A DNA stretch of 64,000 nucleotides from Arachidicoccus ginsenosidivorans (lineage in GTDB: Bacteria > Bacteroidota > Bacteroidia > Chitinophagales > Chitinophagaceae), in assembly GCF_007971385.1 (NCBI RefSeq), contig NZ_CP042434.1, forward strand, positions 5,332,001 to 5,396,000. The letters are read 5' to 3'. The notes under the pieces were generated by a model. The model had not been told where the DNA came from and did no database searches. It was given only the letters and a program-made list of their open reading frames with translations. The position numbers were made by a program, and so were the translations under genes. Shown here piece by piece: positions 44,955-54,760 of this stretch. The first letter of the stretch is position 1. Every line of letters starts with the position of its first letter.

Positions 44955-45193
44955 TAATTTTTTACCAGGAATTAGCAATGGATGACTCGTCGAACAATTT
45001 TTTAAAAAGTTTACTTCTTTAAATTTCTATTGAGCCAGGTGAATATCTGTAAAAAGGTGCCAGATTGCATGTTTTTTTTAGTTATTTGACCATGTGACGA
45101 TCTAGGCACATTTTATAAAAACGCTCCCAAGAAGCTGCCGTTACCTATTCCTATTGCCTGTTGCCTGCTATCCTATTTTTTCAGTTTATTCAA

Positions 45194-48100
45194 TTACTTT
45201 TTGACAAAGCTTATTTTCTCAACCCCCATCTTTATAAAATAAATGCCCGCACTGAGTGTGCTGATATCGATCCGGTTTAGCCCTGGCGCTAGCTGAACCG
45301 ATCTTACATTAGTACCAGCCGCATTGTAAATACGCGCCCTGCCAGACAGGGTCATATTTATCTGGATATAATTGGTCGCCGGATTGGGATAGACGCTTCG
45401 TGCTTTTGTCAGCTTTTGCGTAAGGGTCAGGATATCACTATAACGAAACTTCCCACCAGGCCCTATCAGCTTCAACCTATAAAACGCGCGCGCATCCGTC
45501 TGCGTCAGACTAGTTGCATAACTACTATTACTACCTTTAGGTGTAATCCTGGCAACGGTCAAAAAAGTCGCCCCGTCACTGCTGCGTTCTACCTCAAAGC
45601 GACTTAGTCCAGTTTCCACACCTGTTTTCCAGGTAAGCATGGCCTGGCCGTTTTGTATCAAACCTTTAAAATCCACCAGGGTTACCGGGACCGTAGCCAG
45701 CTGGGATTCATAAGCACCCATATCAATAGCAGCACCAAAGACCCTGGGATTGCCCGCAAAATCTGTCGTAGTCCCATTAAAAGAGGTATTACCCGCGTTA
45801 ATGGCAGGAGATCCAGGCTGCAGGCTAAAGTCTCCCCCAAATACGGGATTAGGCTCCGCTAAGGGCGCACTTTGAAATAAGGGATCGCCATTTATATTCC
45901 CGTCTACGCCGCCCCCGTAAGACTGGATGTCGCTATTTTGAATAACCACAGCGAAGGCAGAAGCGTCCGCTAAAATATCCGGATATCCCCTCTCTGCCTT
46001 ATTGCCCCAAATAATGGTGTTTTGGATATTAATATCTGCGGTGGCATTATAGCTGTGGATAGCCGCAGCATAGGAAGTACTGTAATTACCCGAAAAAGTG
46101 CAGTTAATCAAGGTTGCGGTCGCTGAATTAATCCCCAGGGCCGCACCGCCAGAAATTCCGTTCCCGTAATTGCCGGAAAAAACGCAGTTGGTCACAACCG
46201 GCGCCGATTCGGCAAAGCTAAACAGACCGGCACCGGAGCCTGAAGTATGGAGCGCTCTATTACCGGAAAAAATGCAACTTGTTATGGTAGGTGCGCCCCC
46301 AAAATTAAACATTCCACCACCTCCCAGGCCGGCAGATACATTGCCGGTAAAACTACACTGGGTAATGACCGGTGAACAGTTGAGGTTGTACATACCTGCG
46401 CCCCCTGTATTATTAGTGGTTGTATTACTGGTTTGATTTAAGGTAAAGGTGCAATTAAGGATACTTGGATTTGATTGATTATTGTATATACCGGCACCTC
46501 CGGTGCCCCTGACATTATTGCCTTGAAACAGGCAATTGGTGATCAGGGGATCTGAGCCGCTAATATTAAAAATCCCGCCCCCGCTGCCCTGAACATCATT
46601 GTCCAAAAAATCGGAGTGATCAATGATGGGGTCAGCAATCGAATTAAAGATCCCACCACCGCTGCCATTACCAGTATTATTACTAAAGGTACAGTAACTG
46701 ATAAAGGGGGAAGACACATTATTAAACATGCCGCCACCGCCTATGCTGACGTGTAGTATATTGTTTGAGAATTGGCAGTGTCTAAAGGCGATACAGGCGA
46801 TACAGGCACTAGTGTTACTAGAGGTATTCACACCACCGCCGGCGGTCCTTAATACGGCAATGCCGTTATAGGTCTTGGTCGTGCCCGCAATAGCGCTGGT
46901 GGAGCCGTCATTAAAACTAAGTCCATCCAAAACAACGCTGTCTGCCCTATTATCCGATCTGTCATAGACCCCGGCCACGACCAGTACATGCACACTGTTA
47001 TCCATTGGGTCATTGACATTACCGATATTACCGCTTAAAATCGTGGGATTTACCATAGCCTCTCTAGTCCCGACCCCGCCGGATGGATACCCACCATAGA
47101 CTTTTATGCCACTACGCAGGATCAGAAAGGAGCTGTCCCGATCAATAGAATTTTGCTGTCCTGTCGGGTAATACGTCCCTTTGGCGACTAATATGCTGTC
47201 AACCGTTGTAAAATCAACTACCGCACCTTGCAGTGCGTCACTGAGCGTCTTAAAGGCTTTGCTCCAGCTGGAACCGTCCCCACTCGCTACAATACTGCTA
47301 TCCACATATACTACCTTCAAGTCGGGCGTATTTTCAAAAGCCCCCATCTCTATGACAGCGGATCTCACCCGTGGGTTGCCCGCCAGATCGATCCTTAAAG
47401 TATTAACCGTATTGCTGCCCTGGTCTATGGCAGGCGATCCTGCCTGCAGCCGGTAATCTCCGCCGCTAAATGGCGCAGTTCCACTGCCAGGCGCCACAAA
47501 TAAGGGATCTACACTGATATTACCCGCTCCTGTTATAGCATCCTGAACATCACTGTAGCTAACACTGGCACTGGACTGCGAATTATAGATACTATTGCCC
47601 TGATAAGAGGCTGTATTGCCCCAGATAATGCAGTTGACAATATCACTAGTGGAATGACCTTCATTAGCTATCCCACCGCCTGTATAAGCTGTATTACCGG
47701 CAAATGTGCAATTGATAAGTGTGGGTGAGCTATAATGCATGTTATACACACCGCCACCACTAGATGAAGCCTTATTGCCGGAAAATAAGCAGTTAGTGAT
47801 CCTGGGTGCAGCGTAATTATAATTTTCGATTCCTCCGCCAGAAGTAGCCGTATTGCCCGCAATAATACAATTACTGATGGTGATATTGGCGCTTGTATTT
47901 TTCATGCCCCCACCAACGGAGGCGTTGCCTCCGGTAATAATAAACCCATCCCAGCAGCCGGCAGCAGAGATATTATAGTTATTGATCACGGTGGCGCCAT
48001 TACCCAGCAAGGTCGCTTTATTTGCAAGAGTGCGCTGGTAAAAAAAATGCTCTTTACCCGAAAAGCCACCAAATGCCTTCACGTCCACATGCATAAAAAA

Positions 48101-48337
48101 ACTGGTTCCAGCGGCTGGCTGATAAATGCCGGTGGCGACAAATATACTGTCGCCGCTACTAGCGGCGTCCAGCGCCACCTGCAAATCTGTATAGGCATTT
48201 ACCCAACTTACGCCGGCATTATTGCCAGTAGCCTGCTGATCCACATAAAGCACCTTTGCCAGAAGGCTCCCCGTGCTCAGTAGATTTAATACAAGTACTA
48301 CCATCGGTAGAAAAAATACGCCTGATCTTTTTTTCAT
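45194..48337 (-). CDS. T9SS protein with two parallel beta-helix modules
   Basis: Start at 48337 (MKKRSGVFFLPMVVLVLNLLSTGSLLA) begins the signal peptide; the longer frame upstream is not expected to be translated. About 1047 residues. Two beta-helix modules, each opened by VLYVDQQ.../VYVDSSIV and 'GDSSWSKAFKTLSDAL', with turns like GGGMFNFGGAPTITSCIFSGN. The first ends IEMGAFEN, the second DMGAYES, showing an internal duplication of the whole module. FN3-like domain then Por sorting (VYPNPATNYIQIN ... SFVKK). No propeller. Confidence 0.85.
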   Translation of the reverse strand: MKKRSGVFFLPMVVLVLNLLSTGSLLAKVLYVDQQATGNNAGVSWVNAYTDLQVALDAASSGDSIFVATGIYQPAAGTSFFMHVDVKAFGGFSGKEHFFYQRTLANKATLLGNGATVINNYNISAAGCWDGFIITGGNASVGGGMKNTSANITISNCIIAGNTATSGGGIENYNYAAPRITNCLFSGNKASSSGGGVYNMHYSSPTLINCTFAGNTAYTGGGIANEGHSTSDIVNCIIWGNTASYQGNSIYNSQSSASVSYSDVQDAITGAGNISVDPLFVAPGSGTAPFSGGDYRLQAGSPAIDQGSNTVNTLRIDLAGNPRVRSAVIEMGAFENTPDLKVVYVDSSIVASGDGSSWSKAFKTLSDALQGAVVDFTTVDSILVAKGTYYPTGQQNSIDRDSSFLILRSGIKVYGGYPSGGVGTREAMVNPTILSGNIGNVNDPMDNSVHVLVVAGVYDRSDNRADSVVLDGLSFNDGSTSAIAGTTKTYNGIAVLRTAGGGVNTSSNTSACIACIAFRHCQFSNNILHVSIGGGGMFNNVSSPFISYCTFSNNTGNGSGGGIFNSIADPIIDHSDFLDNDVQGSGGGIFNISGSDPLITNCLFQGNNVRGTGGAGIYNNQSNPSILNCTFTLNQTSNTTTNNTGGAGMYNLNCSPVITQCSFTGNVSAGLGGGGMFNFGGAPTITSCIFSGNRALHTSGSGAGLFSFAESAPVVTNCVFSGNYGNGISGGAALGINSATATLINCTFSGNYSTSYAAAIHSYNATADINIQNTIIWGNKAERGYPDILADASAFAVVIQNSDIQSYGGGVDGNINGDPLFQSAPLAEPNPVFGGDFSLQPGSPAINAGNTSFNGTTTDFAGNPRVFGAAIDMGAYESQLATVPVTLVDFKGLIQNGQAMLTWKTGVETGLSRFEVERSSDGATFLTVARITPKGSNSSYATSLTQTDARAFYRLKLIGPGGKFRYSDILTLTQKLTKARSVYPNPATNYIQINMTLSGRARIYNAAGTNVRSVQLAPGLNRIDISTLSAGIYFIKMGVEKISFVKK

Positions 48338-48468
48338 TATTTTAATTGCTGATGTTAAAACAATTAAGCACACCAATATTATCCTCTTTTGCCCCCTTGC
48401 TACAAAGCTTATAACAAGGTAGCCTGACATCCATTTAAAGCCGATAGCTAATTACAACTGGCTGGTAA

Positions 48469-51400
48469 CTACTTTATGATAAATGCCTGTCTTTTACCTT
48501 GCATCTTCTCCCCATTCAAATGCACTGCTTCCAAAACAGCAAAGTAGCTACCGGCACCCAGTCCGCTAATATCAATTGTACTAGTTCCCGCTTTTAGCTG
48601 CAGGGCTTTCGCTAACCTGCCCGATGCGTTATAAATCGACAACCTACCTTGTCTATCCGTCTGGATATGCAAATAATCCTTGGCTGGATTGGGGTACACA
48701 AGAAAACCACCTTCCGGCGCTTTATTTTGGGTTATTTTAATAATAGCACTGTAACTGGTCTTACCATTTTGATCCGTCATTTGCAGGCGGTAATAGGCTG
48801 TAGGGGTAACCTGGGCAGTCTTAAACCCATACTGACTATTGCTACCAGTGGCGGCAACCACGCCCAGCTTATTAAAGCTTTTGCCATCCGTACCCCTTTC
48901 AACCGTATAGTCCTTCAGACCCGCTTCTACCCCACTGGTCCACCTAAGGTCAGCTACCCCATTTTGTAGGGTGCCTTTAAAAACCTGTAAAGTGACAGGC
49001 AGTGGGCCGGAGCTGGCAAACTCATAGGCACCCAGATCAATGGCGGCGCCATTGAACCTAGCTGCACCTGCCAGATCAAGGCCACCGCCGGTAATAGTTG
49101 GTAAATACAGCTGCAATGCCTGCGTTAATGAATCATCCAGCCCGGCATCCATGGCAACACTTCCGGTCATTAAATGATAATCACTGCCAGTCAAATCCAC
49201 AAAAACAGGTGGATTTGAACTGCCGTCAAGTACATGATTAGCAGGCACTGCCCCCTGTCCTTCCAGTAAGCTATAGGCAATTTTTGAAGGGACAGAAGTC
49301 AGGGAATCTAATACGGTATTTGTGGTATTGCCCCAAATAATACTGTTTGTGATATATGAGGCCGACTCCTTAATATTATAAATTAGGGGTCTGTCCGTGG
49401 TTGGACTTATCAGACTTTTATTCCCTGCTATGGTTGTATTGATTAATCGACAGGTGGCATCCATCAGATTGCCTATCACTGCATTACTGTTTAGGCTGGC
49501 TGTATTGGGATCTGCGGTACTGGTGTAGCCAAGATTTATATTATCCAGGATAGCGCAGTTGATCAGTACGGTACCGCCATTTTGCACATTATAAATCCCC
49601 CACAAGCCTATGGCCGTATCGCGCATAAAGCGGCAGTTATAGAACACAGGCGTCCCGCCTGAGTTCTCAAATGCACCGCCTAATATGGCCTTATTATCCG
49701 TAAAATCACAATGACTAATCATAGGTGAGGCCGCAGTACAAATGCAGGTACTTCCCACCATTAAAGGCAAACCAGGTATGGGTGCAACGGTATTATTGGT
49801 AATAATGCAGTTTTGAATCTGTGGGGAAGATATTTGGCCTGGGTCGGTATAAACTGTCAACGGTCCAGAAATAGACAAGGCCGAGCCCAACATGCCATAA
49901 TTGTTTCTTATAATACAATTTCTGAGGACGGTATTGGCAAATACGTGGTTCAGGCAAATACCACCGGCATAATTAACATTATCAAAATCATTGAAATCAA
50001 AAATAGCGTTTCCATTCGCTATGGTAAGGCCATCTACAATCAAACTATCTACTGTTCCCGCAACGTCTCTGATAATGAGCACATTATTTGCATTATCTGC
50101 GCTGTCATCCGCCAGACCAAGATCTCCACTTAATATGGTCGGATAGGCATTAATATCATGGCCCGCGCCGCCGTTTGCATACCCACCCAGTATTTTCAGA
50201 CCAGGCCGCGTCAAGACAAAAGCACTATCGCTATATAATAAATCCTTGTCCCCTGTCGGGTAGTAAGTCCCTTTAGCAATATGCACCTCTTTAATCGCAG
50301 TATTGGTCTTCGCAGACTCCGTTGCGTCGGATAAATATTGTAAGGCACTAGTCCAGCTGCTGCCGTCTCCTGGTGTCACTACGGCGCTGTCCACATATAC
50401 AATACCAGCGCCGTCCGGTACAGCAGGTACTAAGCAAACCGGCCGGTCTCCAACGATCTGCCAGCTGTCGGTATTTATCAGGTGCTGACGGGCACTGATG
50501 GCACAATATTTAAGGCCGGCTACCCCCAAGGAGACACCCGTTTTAAGCGTCTCAGTAGCCCATCCCGCCAGTGTGCTTTCGTAATTTATGGCGGACAGCC
50601 CAGTACCGTCCAGCATATTTGCCATATCGATCACCTTGCCCACTTGCCAGTTACCCAAATTTTGATTAAAAGCAGTCGCCTGGCTAAAGGCGCTATTCAT
50701 ACTCGTCACATTAGCTACGTTCCAGCTGCCGATATTTTGGTTAAAGGCGCTGGCTAAATTAAACATATGATCCATCTGGGTCAAAGCGTTTGTTTGCCAG
50801 CCACTGATATTTTGATTAAAAGAAGAAGCACTGGCGAACATGCCCGACATTGAAACGACTTTTCTTACGTCCCAACCGCTGATATCCTGATTAAAGGCAC
50901 TGGCTGAGCTAAACATGCCAATCATATTGGTTACACTGCCGACGTTCCAGGAGTGAATATCACCGTTAAATACCCCGTCCCCCTGAAACATATAGGACAT
51001 ATCTGTAACCCTTGAGACATCCCAGCTATTCAGGTTCTGATTAAAGGCAGGCGCATTGGAAAACATAAAAAACATGTTGGTTACCTTGGACACATCCCAT
51101 TTGCTGATATCCTGATTAAAAGTGAGTGCCAAACCGAACATATTATTCATACTGGTAACACTGCCTACATTCCATTTACTGATATCGCCGTTAAATGCCC
51201 GGGCATTGGTAAACATATTGTCCATTAGTTTAACCTTGGATACATCCCATTTAGAAATATCTCTGTTAAAAACGAGTGCCTTGTCAAATAGATTGGTCAT
51301 ATTGGTCACATTAGCCACATTCCAATCTGCCAGGTTGCCATTAAAAGCAGTGGCACCATGAAACATCTGGCTGATGTTGATTACATTTGTCAAATCCCAG

Positions 51401-51930
51401 AGGTTCAGATCACAATTAAGCCCATTGCAATCATAGAACATACTATTAAGCGAGGCGTTTGGTTCAAAAATAGGCCCATTGGCATTTGGAACAGTAGTCA
51501 GGTTCTGGCAGAACCTAAAGGCATTTTCCATACCTTTCCAGCTGCCATTACCCCACTGTTCGACGGTTAATAATCGTTGATTATTCCCACTGACGCTTAT
51601 CGTATTATACATGTCTATAGCAGGAAAGTCCCCGGTAATTGTTACGCTGTGTGTGCCTGGACTGGCATAGGTATGGGTAGCATTTGCTGTCTGGTTGTTT
51701 ATAATGTTCCCGTCTCCCCAGTTGACGGTATAATTATACTGCCCGGCGTAGGTTGTATTTATCGGAATGACAATGGCCTGATTAGCCGCGTCCGTCCTCC
51801 AGGTGGTAATAAAACCATCGGTGATGGCAGTAGCTGCCTGGCTGGAAGCAGCTTCTTTATGCAAAGGCGTTGCCATCGTCCTAAGTACCATAAAACCCGC
51901 AAAAAATAGTAGAAGTAAATTTCTTTTCAT
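48469..51930 (-). CDS. T9SS protein: PKD-like, BspA/DUF285 repeats, beta-helix
   Basis: Start at 51930 (MKRNLLLLFFAGFMVLRTMA) gives the signal peptide. About 1153 residues: a PKD-like fold (YTVNWGDGN, THTYASPGTHSVTITGDF), eleven 25-residue BspA/DUF285 repeats (SKWDVSKVTNMFFMFSNAPAFN type) over residues ~165-445, a parallel beta-helix (~500-900), FN3-like domain and Por sorting end (VYPNPAKDYLHIQ). DUF285 repeats occur in surface proteins that bind host or matrix components. Probably first gene of the four T9SS genes, as all read toward lower coordinates. Confidence 0.87.
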   Translation of the reverse strand: MKRNLLLLFFAGFMVLRTMATPLHKEAASSQAATAITDGFITTWRTDAANQAIVIPINTTYAGQYNYTVNWGDGNIINNQTANATHTYASPGTHSVTITGDFPAIDMYNTISVSGNNQRLLTVEQWGNGSWKGMENAFRFCQNLTTVPNANGPIFEPNASLNSMFYDCNGLNCDLNLWDLTNVINISQMFHGATAFNGNLADWNVANVTNMTNLFDKALVFNRDISKWDVSKVKLMDNMFTNARAFNGDISKWNVGSVTSMNNMFGLALTFNQDISKWDVSKVTNMFFMFSNAPAFNQNLNSWDVSRVTDMSYMFQGDGVFNGDIHSWNVGSVTNMIGMFSSASAFNQDISGWDVRKVVSMSGMFASASSFNQNISGWQTNALTQMDHMFNLASAFNQNIGSWNVANVTSMNSAFSQATAFNQNLGNWQVGKVIDMANMLDGTGLSAINYESTLAGWATETLKTGVSLGVAGLKYCAISARQHLINTDSWQIVGDRPVCLVPAVPDGAGIVYVDSAVVTPGDGSSWTSALQYLSDATESAKTNTAIKEVHIAKGTYYPTGDKDLLYSDSAFVLTRPGLKILGGYANGGAGHDINAYPTILSGDLGLADDSADNANNVLIIRDVAGTVDSLIVDGLTIANGNAIFDFNDFDNVNYAGGICLNHVFANTVLRNCIIRNNYGMLGSALSISGPLTVYTDPGQISSPQIQNCIITNNTVAPIPGLPLMVGSTCICTAASPMISHCDFTDNKAILGGAFENSGGTPVFYNCRFMRDTAIGLWGIYNVQNGGTVLINCAILDNINLGYTSTADPNTASLNSNAVIGNLMDATCRLINTTIAGNKSLISPTTDRPLIYNIKESASYITNSIIWGNTTNTVLDSLTSVPSKIAYSLLEGQGAVPANHVLDGSSNPPVFVDLTGSDYHLMTGSVAMDAGLDDSLTQALQLYLPTITGGGLDLAGAARFNGAAIDLGAYEFASSGPLPVTLQVFKGTLQNGVADLRWTSGVEAGLKDYTVERGTDGKSFNKLGVVAATGSNSQYGFKTAQVTPTAYYRLQMTDQNGKTSYSAIIKITQNKAPEGGFLVYPNPAKDYLHIQTDRQGRLSIYNASGRLAKALQLKAGTSTIDISGLGAGSYFAVLEAVHLNGEKMQGKRQAFIIK
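50555..51430 (-). repeat. Eleven 75-base tandem coding repeats (DUF285)
   Basis: Within the gene starting at 51930, the unit encoding x-x-W-[DN]-V-x-x-V-x-x-M-x-x-MF-x-x-A-x-x-FN-x-[DN]-[IL] recurs about eleven times every 75 bases. Sequence similarity between units at DNA level would allow copy-number change by recombination. Confidence 0.8.
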
Positions 51931-52011
51931 GACAAATATTAAAAATGGATAATCCAATACAAAAAACGTAATTGATCCGGAAGGCAATTGTGCTTTACTG
52001 TAGGCGGGCAT

Positions 52012-52337
52012 TTAACGGATGGCATTAAGGCTCACAGTAAAGGGTGCCACAATACAGCCTGCGCGCGCGGTAATTGATTATCAAAATCATTACCAGCAAC
52101 ACAATTTGCCTGGAGCGTGACCACTTTTTAAACTACTAGTTTACTCCACGCTCCTTTTATACATGCCCCCCTTCTAATAAAAACTACAATAAAGTACCCG
52201 CCTTAATATACCCGTCTATAGATTCGCCTCTCAAATACGCCATACAAAGGTGCAGCGATAAAATAAACTAAACATCCCCTGACGGGGATGCAAATAGTAC
52301 TGTGTTATCTGATCGGTTTTGTATGTGACAAAGAAGG
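52012..52337. other. Gap upstream of T9SS gene
   Basis: About 330 bases containing the presumed promoter of the T9SS genes; includes a short alternating GCGCGCGC tract near 52072. No gene seen. Confidence 0.35.
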
Positions 52338-52516
52338 CTATCTGTACTTGCCCCTTACAATATCCAGCCGGTTATTTACTTCCAGCTTCAGATATATTTT
52401 TTTTCATTATTGTCCGGTTAAAAAATAGGAATTTACTCCTCAAACCATTATCTGGCAAAGGATACAGCGAAAAAAATACTTGTCATAATCTAAGGGGGAG
52501 CTCCCTGTATGAATTA

Positions 52517-53719
52517 TTAGGTTTGAAATGCAATTGATTCATCATGAATTTTTCTCCATGCCTTATATGTATTCTTAATAAATTCCATTATATCAACGTA
52601 GCTCATCAAGTGTAATCTGATAACTGTAATCATATTTGCGAATGATTTCTTTGTTTCAGATTTCTTCCTCAGGACAACCATTAAAAGTTGAGCCATAAGG
52701 ACACAGTATACCTGCATTTTTATTGCATTTGTACTATTTCCCCAGAAATACCGCAGGGGGAAATTCTGCTTTATCTGCTTGAATAGCAGCTCGATCATCC
52801 ACCTACTTTTATAAATTTCGGCAATTTGATCAGCTGGGAGATTGAATTCATTGGTGATAAACACATACTCTCTACCATCGTCTGCCTTAAAAGTAATCCT
52901 GCGTAGTTTGAGCCGCTTTTCTTCTCCATTCTGTTTATAACCCATTGTAATCAATTGAACTTTAATGACTCCTTTAGGGTTTTTACGCTTTGTTTTATCC
53001 TCCAAAACTTTTGTTACATGAAAGACTGCATTACTTTTCATTCTCGTTACAAACCACACTTTCTGTTCAATAAATTTTGCAAATTGACTATAATGATTAT
53101 AGGCTCGATCAAATACTAACCAGCTATTAGCAGGTAGGTCCAAATGGTACAGGAAGTGCTTGTCATGCTCCTTTGCAGCGGTCATCCTAACGAACTCGGC
53201 TACTCCACTGAATGCATCCATCATCGTATGAACCTTTATCCCTCCTTTTTTCTTTGAACCATCTAACCGGTTTCTTCCCACTCCCGCCAACAGGTCGCTA
53301 AATAAACTGATTGTCGTGCTATCGATAATTTTCAAATTTTTAATACTTAGACCCTTTAATCGGCTGTCCGAGATAAAGCTGTGATATTGTTCTAGCAATT
53401 TCTCGTAAACTGTAGCGAAAAATAGATAACTCCGCTTATTATTTGCATCAGATAAAGTACTTCTCGCAGGTGCTTTGTCAAAACCTAAATGAGCAAGTTT
53501 GCCTTCACACCCTAGCATTCCTTCGCATAACTCCCTGAGTCCGTTACAGTAACTAAATACTCCATATAATAATGTGACCAAATGCACCCTCGACGGAAGC
53601 TTCTTATAATATCTGTTTGATTTATGCTTTCTAGTTGCAGAATTAATAATTTTGCTGCTAATCAAATTTAATATCTGTGATAAAATCGGCTGTCCGGAAA
53701 ATGAATTAGATTTGCTCAT
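52517..53719 (-). CDS. IS4-family transposase
   Basis: A 400-residue DDE transposase: N-terminal DUF4372-like region (FSGQPILSQILNLI), first Asp in IIDSTTISLF, second Asp in WLVFDRAYNHY, and catalytic Glu in the Y-x-x-RW-x-IELLFKQIKQN (YREK-type) signature of IS4-family enzymes. Intact and full length, so the element may still be active. Confidence 0.93.
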   Translation of the reverse strand: MSKSNSFSGQPILSQILNLISSKIINSATRKHKSNRYYKKLPSRVHLVTLLYGVFSYCNGLRELCEGMLGCEGKLAHLGFDKAPARSTLSDANNKRSYLFFATVYEKLLEQYHSFISDSRLKGLSIKNLKIIDSTTISLFSDLLAGVGRNRLDGSKKKGGIKVHTMMDAFSGVAEFVRMTAAKEHDKHFLYHLDLPANSWLVFDRAYNHYSQFAKFIEQKVWFVTRMKSNAVFHVTKVLEDKTKRKNPKGVIKVQLITMGYKQNGEEKRLKLRRITFKADDGREYVFITNEFNLPADQIAEIYKSRWMIELLFKQIKQNFPLRYFWGNSTNAIKMQVYCVLMAQLLMVVLRKKSETKKSFANMITVIRLHLMSYVDIMEFIKNTYKAWRKIHDESIAFQT

Positions 53720-53760
53720 GGTTAAAATTGATTTGTGGTTATTTCAAAATTAGCCATTTT

Positions 53761-53782
53761 GGGTGATTTTTCGAAATCACCC
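53761..53782. other. Hairpin between IS4 end and transposase start
   Basis: GGGTGATTT-TTCG-AAATCACCC, a perfect 9-base stem with four-base loop, lies inside the IS between the terminal repeat and the transposase start codon. Comparable structures in IS10/IS50 limit transposase translation from outside transcripts; the same role here is inference. Confidence 0.6.
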
Positions 53783-54378
53783 TACTTTTTTACTTGAATT
53801 TTTCCCGGACAATAGTGATTTTTTTACGTGTGTTTTTACCGTTTCAATTGAAATGCTTAAACGTTCAGCAATCACTTTATTGGGTAATCCTTCTTCTATA
53901 GCGTTAAGAACCTGCTCTTCGCGAGCGGTAAGTGGATCCTGTAATTTAGAGCCGTGTATTGGATTAAAATAATCAGTCACTTTGCGTGCAATATCCGGAG
54001 ACATAAATGCGCCCCCGTTATAGATGCTCTGCAAGGCTTCTTTAATTTTAGCAAACTCCGTCTGCTTGGAGACGTAACCGGAAGCTCCTGCACATAATGC
54101 TTGAAAAATCCGTGGTGTATCGTTATATACAGATAACATCATTATCTGACATTTAGGTGCTCTTTTTTTTATGAGCCTTACGCCTTCAATTCCTGAAATA
54201 CCTGGAAGGCCAATATCAGACAAGATAATGTCAAAATACTGATCTTCCCCCAAGTGCTCATAAAAGTCTCAACGGATGCTGCATGTAAACTTACCTCAAA
54301 TCCAGCCTCACGGGTAAAATAATCAACCAAAGACTGCCGGATGATCTCATCATCTTCAATTATACCAATTTTAATCAT

Positions 54379-54760
54379 AGAGCTAAATTACGACGCCAAT
54401 CGTAATAAAATATCACCCTCTAGGGGATGGTGGTAATAAAAACATGCAAAATGTTATTGAAATAGCGATCTATAATGCCACTGACCAGGTTCTTGCTCAT
54501 TGGTTTAGTCTTCCCAACCTGTGTTACCAACCCATGGTTCACCCAAGGAAGCACTTAAGTTTTCAGAACACCCCACCTCCATCAGACTGATTTATAGCTA
54601 TTCATTACCTAAAATTTTAAAAGCTACATAATCTATAATAAGGGAAAATAGTATTTTAGTATCATTTTTTGCAAAATTATATCATTTTTAATAGTTAATA
54701 TTTTATTTAATCAATTTTATATAGTATTTTCGCATTTTACAATCGATTTAATGTATACCG
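54379..54760. other. Divergent intergenic region
   Basis: About 380 AT-rich bases between the response regulator start and the RloA-like gene, probably holding both promoters. No distinct element recognised. Confidence 0.4.

Larger units (their letters stand above)
52405..53817 (-). mobile_element. IS4-family insertion sequence
   Basis: About 1.41 kb bounded by terminal inverted repeats CATTATTGTCCGG (52405-52417) and its near-complement CCGGACAATAGTG (53805-53817; one mismatch). Both flanks show A/T-rich duplicated target: ATTTTTTTT on the left and ATTTTTTT on the right. It carries one transposase gene. Removal restores the C-terminus of the response regulator, so the boundaries are supported by the reading frame as well as by symmetry. 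Confidence 0.88.
52338..54378 (-). pseudogene. NarL/FixJ-type response regulator split by IS4 insertion
   Basis: N-terminus MIKIGIIEDDEIIRQSL has the acidic pocket; one added base near 54252 joins to EDQYFDIILSDIGLPGISG (phospho-acceptor Asp in LSDIG) and MMLSVYND, VSKQ (Lys). The LuxR HTH follows (LTAREEQVLNAIEEGLPNKVIAERLSISIETVKTHVKK) and is cut at ~53820 by the IS4 element. Its missing tail is recognisable beyond the IS: minus-strand frame at 52338-52400 reads IYLKLEVNNRLDIVRGKYR and stops at 52338. So one gene of ~215 residues was interrupted. A partner histidine kinase is not in the window. Confidence 0.85.

Noticed and set aside
53761..53782. Hairpin as terminator of the response regulator
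   Set aside because: On the minus strand it is not followed by a T run, and it lies inside the IS element; better explained as an IS feature.
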